Shown here piece by piece: positions 1-4,845 of a DNA stretch of 7,444 nucleotides. Under the pieces are notes generated by a model. It made no database searches and was not told the origin of the DNA. It saw only the letters and a list, made by a program, of their open reading frames with translations. Made by a program: the position numbers and the translations under genes. Each line of letters starts with the position of its first letter. Positions within the stretch are counted from its first letter, which is position 1. The stretch comes from Synechococcaceae cyanobacterium (GTDB lineage: Bacteria; Cyanobacteriota; Cyanobacteriia; PCC-6307; Cyanobiaceae), in the NCBI GenBank assembly GCA_947460085.1, contig CANHGA010000098.1, positions 1 to 7,444 of the forward strand, read 5' to 3'.

Positions 1-2
1 CA

Positions 3-80
3 CTGGACTTAGCTGCTAGGGGCTTTGCCGCCAGAGAACAACTCGGGAAACTGGGCTTGGAGGAGCTGGCGAGAGCTTGA
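3..80 (+). CDS. 3' end of an unidentified protein-coding gene (5' truncated by window edge)
   Basis: Frame 3 is open from the left edge and ends at TGA 78-80, giving 25 residues that end in LEELARA. The composition (Leu, Ala, Glu and Arg, alternating as in an amphipathic helix) looks like the C-terminal helix of a real protein, and the other two plus frames hit stops within the first 18 bases. No family can be recognised from so short a tail. It points the same way as ndhL but is separated from it by about 300 bases and an oppositely oriented tRNA gene, so it is probably a separate transcription unit. The frame could be open by chance, so confidence is moderate. Confidence 0.45.
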   Translation: MDLAARGFAAREQLGKLGLEELARA

Positions 81-269
81 CGCTGGCGCAGCACAAAAGA
101 AGGAAATCGAAACGACATGACAACAGTGAGAGATATGAAAACGCACCGCAGAGGCAACAAACCCTTCCGGGAAAGATTCTGAGGAGATTGGGCCTACCGC
201 AGGTCTTGACGCGCAGGGCGTGCGGATTGTGGCCTAACAACCCAATAGTAGCTGTATCGCAGAAAACGA
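81..269. other. Intergenic region with a weak 21-codon small ORF
   Basis: This stretch between the truncated gene and tRNA-Leu is richer in A and visibly purine-biased on the plus strand (about 91-145) compared with the GC-rich genes elsewhere. One small ORF runs from ATG 117-119 to TGA 180-182. It would encode a very basic 21-residue peptide beginning MTTVRD and ending FRERF, with a purine-rich AAGGAA at 100-105, 11 bases before the ATG. I recognise no family and no clear terminator hairpin for either flanking gene. A TTGACG at 206-211 has no good -10 partner. Confidence 0.3.
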
Positions 270-353
270 TGGGGGCAGGGGGACTTGAACCCCCACAGCC
301 TTGCGGCCTGCGGATTTTAAGTCCGCTGCGTCTACCAATTTCGCCATGCCCCC
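270..353 (-). tRNA. tRNA-Leu (anticodon UAA)
   Basis: Read on the minus strand, the gene starts GGGGGCA at 353 and closes with the complementary TGCCCCC, giving a seven-pair acceptor stem with discriminator A at base 270. The anticodon stem GCGGA/TCCGC encloses the loop CTTAAAA, so the anticodon is TAA. A long variable arm (AGGCCGCAAGGCTG) marks this as a class II tRNA, and the T arm is GGGGG-TTCAAGT-CCCCC. CCA is not encoded, because the bases after the discriminator read TCG. The anticodon loop is uninterrupted, so there is no group I intron of the kind found at this tRNA in many other cyanobacteria. It decodes UUA, and UUG by wobble. Confidence 0.96.
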
Positions 354-363
354 TGGCCCGGGC

Positions 364-369
364 ATCCTA
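364..369 (-). promoter_or_regulatory. Possible -10 element for tRNA-Leu
   Basis: On the minus strand these bases read TAGGAT, matching four of six positions of TATAAT. They end 10 bases before the mature tRNA 5' end, which would give a pre-tRNA leader of only a few bases. A CTGACA (391-396, minus strand) resembles a -35 box, but its 21-base spacing is too long, so only the -10 is proposed. If real, the tRNA promoter overlaps the ndhL start region. Confidence 0.25.
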
Positions 370-389
370 AATTCGAACCATCCACGCCG

Positions 390-653
390 TTGTCAGCCGT
401 GCCCCTGCCTGGGTTCCTGAATTCAATCAGCCAGGAAACCCTGCTGGTTTTAGCTGCCTACGTGGTTTTGGGTGGCACCTACCTGGTTGCTGTGCCCCTG
501 GCCCTCTATGCCTGGATGGTCAAGCGCTGGACCGTGATGGGCAAACTGGAACGCCTGGGCGTCTACGGACTGGTGTTCCTGTTTTTCCCTGGACTGATCC
601 TGTTTGCCCCGTTCATCAACCTGCGCATGGCCGGCCATGGCGAGGTCACCTAG
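390..653 (+). CDS. ndhL: NAD(P)H-quinone oxidoreductase subunit L (NdhL)
   Basis: NdhL is a small membrane subunit of the cyanobacterial/chloroplast NDH-1 complex. It helps attach the hydrophilic subunits that receive electrons from ferredoxin, and supports cyclic electron flow, respiration and CO2 uptake. The 87-residue product has two hydrophobic segments, about residues 16-43 and 58-77. Between them is the family's basic loop (VKRWTVMGKLERLGVYG), followed by LVFLFFPGLILFAPF, which I recognise as conserved in NdhL. There is no ATG at the front. The frame can start at TTG 390 or at GTG 399 (product beginning MPLPGF), so the first residues are uncertain. The TAG stop is followed immediately by the GTG of the next gene, so the two genes are almost certainly cotranscribed and translationally coupled. 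Confidence 0.9.
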   Translation: MSAVPLPGFLNSISQETLLVLAAYVVLGGTYLVAVPLALYAWMVKRWTVMGKLERLGVYGLVFLFFPGLILFAPFINLRMAGHGEVT

Positions 654-1007
654 GTGAACCGCGCACAAGCCATCCTGCTCGGGCTGGGCGTCTTTGGCCT
701 GGGCGCCCTTGGCTACGCCCTGTTCCAAGCCAACGGGCTGGAAGGCTTCTCTGCAGGCATCGCCACCTCAGCGGTGCTCACGGTGCTGGTGCTGGGCTGG
801 ACCGGCAGCTACCTGTTCCGGGCCCTCACCGGCAACATGACCTACATGCAGCAGCGGCGCAGCTACCGCGAGGCCTACGACACCCTGACCAACGAACAGC
901 TGCAGGCCAAATTCGATGCCCTCAGCCCCGACGAGCAGGAGCGGCTCCTGAGGGAAACGGGCCAGCTCGAGGCGGACACCTCGGCCAACCCAGAGAGCGC
1001 CGCATAG
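654..1007 (+). CDS. DUF3007-like small membrane protein
   Basis: The 117-residue product has two membrane segments, about residues 5-26 and 31-58. A charged cytosolic tail follows, containing the motif TGNMTYMQQRRSY and a region rich in Gln, Glu and Asp. This layout and the TGNMTYMQQRR stretch match what I recall of the DUF3007 family of cyanobacteria and plastid lineages; its function is not established. The start is the GTG directly after the ndhL TAG. A Shine-Dalgarno-like GAGGT at 642-646 lies seven bases upstream, and no upstream extension is possible because of the ndhL stop. Contact with ndhL suggests a role at the NDH-1 complex or thylakoid membrane, but that is inference. trpA follows after 22 bases. 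Confidence 0.85.
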   Translation: MNRAQAILLGLGVFGLGALGYALFQANGLEGFSAGIATSAVLTVLVLGWTGSYLFRALTGNMTYMQQRRSYREAYDTLTNEQLQAKFDALSPDEQERLLRETGQLEADTSANPESAA

Positions 1008-1029
1008 GCTCACCTCTTCGCGATCCCCA

Positions 1030-1863
1030 ATGAGCGCTGTGTCTGCCGTTGCCACCCCGATTCAGCAGCGCTTCAGCGATCTGCGCCAGCAAGGCCGCTG
1101 CGCCCTGATGCCGTTCCTGATGGCCGGCGATCCAGATCTGGCCACCACCCGGGCCACCTTGCTCGCCCTCCAGGCCCAGGGGGCCGACATGGTGGAACTC
1201 GGCATTCCCTACAGCGATCCCTTGGCGGATGGTCCGGTGATCCAGGCCGCCGCAAGCCGCGCCCTCGCCGCCGCCACCACCCCCGCAAAGGTGCTGGAGA
1301 TGCTCACCAGCCTCAAAGGCGAGCTCACCATGCCGGTGGTGCTGTTCACCTACAGCAACCCCCTGCTCAACCGGGGCATGGACACCTTCTGCCGCGATGC
1401 CGCCGCGGCCGGCGCCGCCGGATTGGTGGTGCCCGACCTCCCCTTGGAGGAAGGCGAAAAGCTCTCCCAGATCGCCGCAAGCCATGGGCTGGATCTGGTG
1501 CTGCTGGTGGCTCCCACCACCCCAGCCGAACGCATGGCCCGGATTCATGCCGCCAGCCGCGGCTTCACCTACCTGGTGAGTGTGACCGGCGTGACCGGGG
1601 TGCGCACCAACCTGGATACCCGGGTGGGTGCCCTGGTGGGTCAGCTCAAGGGCCAAGGCACCACACCGGTGGCCGTGGGTTTTGGCATTTCCGGCCCCGA
1701 GCAAGCCAGGCAAGTGCGCGACTGGGGTGCCGATGGCGCCATCGTGGGCAGCGCCCTGGTGAAGGTGATGGCCACAGCCCATGCCAGCGGCGGTGATCCA
1801 AATGCGGTGGCCTCGGCAGCCGGCCGTTTCTGCGCCGAGCTTCGCCAGGGCCTGGATCTGTAG
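1030..1863 (+). CDS. trpA: Tryptophan synthase alpha subunit
   Basis: TrpA cleaves indole-3-glycerol phosphate to indole and glyceraldehyde-3-phosphate; indole is channelled to TrpB to make tryptophan in the cytosol. The 277-residue TIM-barrel protein is the usual family length (about 265-280). The catalytic acid/base pair is visible: Glu56 in VELGIPYSDP and Asp67 in PLADGP, equivalent to E. coli Glu49 and Asp60. Other family signatures are PFLMAGDPD near the N terminus, FTYSNPLLNRG, the active-site loop SVTGVTGVRT, and the phosphate-binding GFGISGPEQ and GADGAIVGSALVK near the C terminus. The ATG at 1030 gives a normal N terminus. It lies in the ndhL cluster rather than with other trp genes, as is common in cyanobacteria, where trp genes are dispersed. 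Confidence 0.98.
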   Translation: MSAVSAVATPIQQRFSDLRQQGRCALMPFLMAGDPDLATTRATLLALQAQGADMVELGIPYSDPLADGPVIQAAASRALAAATTPAKVLEMLTSLKGELTMPVVLFTYSNPLLNRGMDTFCRDAAAAGAAGLVVPDLPLEEGEKLSQIAASHGLDLVLLVAPTTPAERMARIHAASRGFTYLVSVTGVTGVRTNLDTRVGALVGQLKGQGTTPVAVGFGISGPEQARQVRDWGADGAIVGSALVKVMATAHASGGDPNAVASAAGRFCAELRQGLDL

Positions 1864-1879
1864 GGGCAGCCCCCAGCCC

Positions 1880-2491
1880 ATGCTCTTTTCTGCCGCTTGC
1901 GAGCGCAACAAGGAAGCAATCCAGGCCGTTCTGCTGGATTGGCTCCCGCCAGGGGCCCAGGTGCTGGAGGTGGGTTCTGGCAGCGGGCAACACGCCGTGT
2001 TTTTTGCCCAATCCATCGCCGGACTGACTTGGCAAACCAGTGAGCTGCCCGCCCATCTGGCTGGCCTGGGCGAGCGCATCGCCTTGGAGGGGAGCTGTGG
2101 CCTGGCCCCTGGCTCCCAAATCCTGATGCCGATCGCGCTTGATGTGAGCGCACCAGGCGATTGGCCCGAGCAGCGCTTTGATGCGGTGTTCACCGCCAAC
2201 ACCACCCACATCATGCCGGCGTCATCCGTGCCGCATCTGCTCGCGGGTGCCGCTGAAGTGCTGGTCCCAGGGGGGCTCCTGCTGCTCTACGGCCCCTTCT
2301 GCGACCACGGCATCCCCACGGCGGCGAGCAACGTTGACTTTGACCTGCACCTGCGCAGCATCGATCCAGCCATGGGGGTGCGCGATGCGGTGGTTCTTAG
2401 CGAACAGGCCAAGGGCCTGGGGCTCAGTCCCTTGGCCGATGTGGCGATGCCAGCCAACAACCGCACCCTGATCTTTCGCCGCAACGCCTAA
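1880..2491 (+). CDS. DUF938-type SAM-dependent methyltransferase
   Basis: The product (203 residues) matches the DUF938 family, about 200-residue class I methyltransferase-like proteins of unknown substrate. The family opening FSAACERNKEAI is at residues 3-14. The SAM-binding motif VLEVGSGSGQH is at 28-38. Further conserved blocks are NTTHIMP, LVPGGLLLLYGPF, SNVDFDLHLR, DPAMGVRD and, near the end, MPANNRTLIF. The frame is open upstream into trpA, back to 1781, but ATG 1880 is chosen because the family starts just before FSPACERN. It starts 16 bases after the trpA stop, so it is probably cotranscribed with trpA. Its stop TAA overlaps the stop of the convergent aminotransferase gene, leaving no room for a terminator between them. 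Confidence 0.9.
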   Translation: MLFSAACERNKEAIQAVLLDWLPPGAQVLEVGSGSGQHAVFFAQSIAGLTWQTSELPAHLAGLGERIALEGSCGLAPGSQILMPIALDVSAPGDWPEQRFDAVFTANTTHIMPASSVPHLLAGAAEVLVPGGLLLLYGPFCDHGIPTAASNVDFDLHLRSIDPAMGVRDAVVLSEQAKGLGLSPLADVAMPANNRTLIFRRNA

Positions 2492-3720
2492 ATCCCATGC
2501 AGGATCTCTGCAATGCCAAAGAAAAGCCTCCGCAGCGCCTCCTCCAAATCGTCCCCATCCAGCAAGCCGTAGCTCAAGCGCAACACCAAGCCATGGCTAT
2601 CGCCATGGAGTCCAAAGCTGGCCCCACTCACCGCCGCCACCCGGTGCTCCAAGACCAAGCGACGCATCAAGGTGTCGGCATCCAGCTGCCCCCGCCCTGC
2701 GGTGATCTGCAGGAGGGCGTAAAACGCCCCATCCGGTTCGGCAAGTAATCGCACCGGCAGGCCCTTGGCCTGGTGCTCAGCCACGGCCGCGAGCAGTTGC
2801 CGGCGGCGGTCGGCCAATGCCGCAACCCTTGGCGTCACCCAGGCCGGGCCCGCCTGCAAAGCCGCCACCGCCGCCCGCTGAATCGGCACCGGCGGACAAA
2901 TCAACACCGTGTCCTGCACCTTGGCCAAGGCCGCCGTGAGCTGCTCGGGGGCGGCCATGTAACCAACCCGCCAGCCCGCCATGCCGTAGGCCTTGGATAG
3001 GGAATGGAGCGAGATGGTGTGGGCACTGCTGCCGGGAGCCTATCCCGGGCTCCAATGGGGCTCATCGCCATACACAAAAGCGCCATAGGCCTCATCACTG
3101 ATGTGAAACAAGCCCCTGCGCGCACAAAGGGCGTTAATCCCTGCCAGCACCCCCTGGGGGATCACCACCCCACTGGGGTTATTCGGCGACACGGTGACGA
3201 TGGCCCGGGTGCGGGGCGTGATCGCTGCCTCTAGGCGCTCCAGGTCAGGAATCAAACCCGCATCCACGGGCACCGGCAGGCCACCCGCCAGCTGGATCGC
3301 CATCACGTGGTTGAAGTAGTAGGGCAGCGGCAGGATCACCTCGGCGGGTTCGGCGGCTCGGGCCCCACAGATCACCTGGGCCATCGCCGAGAAGGCCATG
3401 TTGCTGCCGGCCGTGACCCACAACCTGGAGCCCCCCAGGTCGAGATGGTGGTGCGTGCCGAGATCGTGCTGGATGGCGTCCAGCAAAGGGGGCTCCCCCT
3501 GCACAGCTCCATAGCGATGCAGGCCCGATCCAGGGTCTTGGAGCGCCTCCGCCAGGGCGCTCAACACCCCATCAGGAGGGCTCCAGCCCACCATGCCCTG
3601 GGCCAGGGAGAGGGTTCCAGGGGTAGCCCTCACCCAGCCACCAAGCTCGGCAATCACGGGAGTCAGCACCCGATCCAAGGAGCTCGCAGCCTGGGGAACC
3701 GGCCCAGGGGTTTCCATCAT
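2488..3720 (-). pseudogene. PLP-dependent aminotransferase class I/II, interrupted by an in-frame TAG
   Basis: The gene starts at ATG 3720 and would encode about 410 residues, but codon 227 (3042-3040) is TAG. The reading frame continues unchanged afterwards to a natural TAG at 2490-2488. Before the stop are the fold-type I motifs: LAQGMVGWSPP, HRYGAVQGE, LWVTAGSNMA, SPNNPSG with the PLP-contacting Asn181, and DEAY with Asp209 and Tyr212. After the stop are SLHSLSKAYGMAGWR with the Schiff-base lysine at about 243, and LRLSYG near the C terminus with the likely carboxylate-binding Arg. The truncated 226-residue product therefore lacks the catalytic lysine, and a restart at ATG 2982 would also lack it. 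The stop falls in a variable loop (HWSPG-stop-APGS), so one base change, for example from TCG Ser or TTG Leu, explains it. No other disruption is visible. Family members act on aspartate, aromatic amino acids or kynurenine; the substrate here is unknown. It follows the small exported protein gene by 10 bases. Confidence 0.85.
3040..3042 (-). other. Premature in-frame amber (TAG) codon in the aminotransferase
   Basis: The plus-strand bases CTA at 3040-3042 read TAG in the aminotransferase frame. The codons before it give DEPHWSPG and those after give APGSSAHTISLHSLSK, continuous with family homologues, so this is a substitution rather than a frameshift. Confidence 0.9.
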
Positions 3721-3730
3721 TGGGTTTGGC

Positions 3731-4003
3731 TCAAATCCCGAATTTCTGGGTGGTCTTGGCCTTGCAGATCACCTTGGCCGAATCGATGCTTTGCTTCAGC
3801 TTCATCTGTTGCACCACGCAATCGCAGGTAAAGGTCTGCATGCCATCCGGGGCCGGCTTACCGGAATCCGCCACCTCTTTGTTCACCGCCGCCAGGCAAA
3901 ACTTGCGGACCATTTGATCCATCATGTTGTCGCCGGCATGGGCCCCCATGGGGGCTCCAGCCACCAAGGCGATCGAGACAAGCAGCATCGAACGCAATCC
4001 CAT
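3731..4003 (-). CDS. Small exported four-cysteine protein of unknown function
   Basis: The 90-residue product starts at ATG 4003; a TTG two codons upstream (4009) is a less likely start. Residues 1-23 look like a Sec signal peptide: a basic residue at Arg4, a hydrophobic core LLVSIALVAGAP, and cleavage after AHA. The mature part of about 67 residues has four cysteines, Cys36, Cys60, Cys62 and Cys80. The pattern FC, then TCDC, then ICKAK could form two disulfides in the periplasm or thylakoid lumen. I do not recognise a named family. The arrangement resembles short cyanobacterial hypothetical proteins. It ends 10 bases before the aminotransferase ATG, so the two are probably one operon, with this gene first. 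It is divergent from the YciI-like gene. Confidence 0.75.
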   Translation of the reverse strand: MGLRSMLLVSIALVAGAPMGAHAGDNMMDQMVRKFCLAAVNKEVADSGKPAPDGMQTFTCDCVVQQMKLKQSIDSAKVICKAKTTQKFGI

Positions 4004-4101
4004 AACCAAAAGCCAACTTCCCCCCTTCTACCAGGCCTGGGCGCCAAAACTCAGGCCCTAGGTTCAACCTTGTGTGCAGGCCTATCGGCCGATTGGAGTC
4101 C
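4004..4101. promoter_or_regulatory. Divergent intergenic region with two 10-base palindromes
   Basis: This 98-base gap must hold promoters for both the exported-protein gene (minus) and the YciI-like gene (plus). It contains the perfect palindromes CCAGGCCTGG (4031-4040) and ATCGGCCGAT (4084-4093). The repeats GGCCTG (4034-4039) and CAGGCC (4052-4057) could also pair. No convincing -35/-10 pair is visible. The palindromes could be operator sites or mRNA leader structure, or simply chance in GC-rich DNA. Confidence 0.3.
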
Positions 4102-4371
4102 ATGGCCAAGTTCGTTCTTTGGGGCACCTACTGCGAGAACGCCCTCGAAAAACGCACCCCCTTTCGCGAAGCCCATCTGGCGGGGCTCCAGGCCCTCAAA
4201 GATGGGGGCACCTTGGTAACCCTGGGGCCCACGGAGGGGAGCACCCACGTGTTTGGCATCTTCGAGGCCGAGGATCAAGCGGCGGTAGAAGCCCTGGTGA
4301 AAGGGGATATCTATTGGCGTGAGGGCATCTGGACCGCCGTGGCGGTCTACCCCTGGATCCAGGCCTTCTAG
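4102..4371 (+). CDS. YciI-like (YCII-related) family protein
   Basis: The 89-residue product has the compact ferredoxin-like YciI architecture. An N-terminal strand (KFVLWGTY) is followed by the charged segment LEKRTPFREAHLAGL with His25 at the conserved family position. Next are LKDGGTLVTLGP, a second strand block HVFGIFEAED, and a C-terminal block EGIWTAVAVYPW. YciI proteins are small, often dimeric, and mostly of unknown role; some are fused to or act beside other enzymes. The frame extends to GTG 4072, but ATG 4102 gives the family's normal N terminus. It converges on the cytochrome gene, and the two TAG stops share the palindrome CTAG at 4368-4371. Confidence 0.88.
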   Translation: MAKFVLWGTYCENALEKRTPFREAHLAGLQALKDGGTLVTLGPTEGSTHVFGIFEAEDQAAVEALVKGDIYWREGIWTAVAVYPWIQAF

Positions 4372-4745
4372 GCCTTCGGCCAACCCGCCTGGGCCTGGGC
4401 CCACACATAGGCGGCTACGGCCTCAGCACCGCCATCGCCCAGCACGGCTGCGTAGCCCGACATCTGGCCGCGGCCTTGCGCCGCAATGGTGGCGATCGCG
4501 CCGGGGCCCGTGATCCCGTTGCGCTCAAGCGCTGCCAACTTCAGGGTTTTGCTGCGGCGCAGGATGTTGCCCCCATTCACGTGGCACCCGGCGCAGTGGT
4601 TCTGAAACAACTGGGCGCCCGACACCCCGCTCGACGCGACGCCCGACAGTTCGCCCGCCCAGGCAGCCCTGGGCCAAAAGACCAGCACCACCAGGGCCAA
4701 CAGCAGCAAGGGCATCAACAAAAACCGTGCAACCAACTTGGGCAC
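4368..4745 (-). CDS. Cytochrome c6-family protein (c6B/c6C-like paralogue of PetJ)
   Basis: The 125-residue precursor starts at GTG 4745; an ATG at codon 11 is possible but would drop the basic residues ahead of the signal core. Residues 1-30 form a signal peptide ending RAAWA, so the protein is exported, probably to the thylakoid lumen or periplasm. The mature protein has the haem motif CAGCH (51-55), followed by NGGN and KTLKLAALERNG as in cytochrome c6, axial Met95 in GQMSGY, and the C-terminal helix AVAAYVWAQAQAGW. Classical c6 has Gln next to the haem (TQVTNGK); the aligned residue here is Ile87 in ATIAAQG, as recalled for the c6A/c6B/c6C side of the family. Cytochrome c6 carries electrons from cytochrome b6f to photosystem I or oxidase, but the role of these paralogues is unsettled. 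It is divergent from the nuclease gene. Confidence 0.9.
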   Translation of the reverse strand: MPKLVARFLLMPLLLLALVVLVFWPRAAWAGELSGVASSGVSGAQLFQNHCAGCHVNGGNILRRSKTLKLAALERNGITGPGAIATIAAQGRGQMSGYAAVLGDGGAEAVAAYVWAQAQAGWPKA

Positions 4746-4756
4746 CTGGGGGAGCG

Positions 4757-4809
4757 GGCGAAGGGACTGTCCAGTTTGCTGGTGCGGGCGCTAAACAGGA
4801 GCCTTCGCC
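4757..4809. repeat. Inverted repeat in the cytochrome/nuclease divergent region
   Basis: GGCGAAGG at 4757-4764 is the perfect complement of CCTTCGCC at 4802-4809, with 37 bases between. It lies between the cytochrome start and the nuclease start. It could form a leader hairpin or be coincidental. An AGGAG at 4797-4801 sits just before the right arm but has no in-frame ATG, GTG or TTG at a normal distance. Confidence 0.3.
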
Positions 4810-4845
4810 GCTGAGCCAGTTCTGGCTGCCTCCTCGCCCATCCGG

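Noticed and set aside
1863..1874. GGGG-CAG-CCCC hairpin after trpA
   Set aside because: The stem is only four pairs with no T run, and it sits in a 16-base gap before a cotranscribed gene; it is too weak for a terminator call.
1781..1879. N-terminal extension of the methyltransferase into trpA
   Set aside because: The extra 33 residues overlap trpA and are not part of the DUF938 family, which begins at the FSAACERN block just after ATG 1880.
922..2214. 430-codon minus-strand open frame opposite trpA and the methyltransferase gene
   Set aside because: It lies antisense to two well-recognised genes, is rich in Gly, His and Gln with no family motif, and is explained by high GC at third positions.
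2777..3055. Frameshift as the cause of the aminotransferase break
   Set aside because: An overlapping minus frame spans the break, but its product does not resemble the family. The two halves are in the same frame on either side of a single TAG, so no indel is needed.
3307..3831. 174-codon plus-strand open frame across the aminotransferase and exported-protein gene
   Set aside because: It is antisense to the aminotransferase motifs and runs through the exported-protein gene; its composition is that of a shadow frame.
4492..4499. GCGATCGC octamer (HIP1 of cyanobacteria)
   Set aside because: Only one copy was noticed, inside the cytochrome coding region. One copy is not evidence of the HIP1 enrichment seen in some cyanobacteria.
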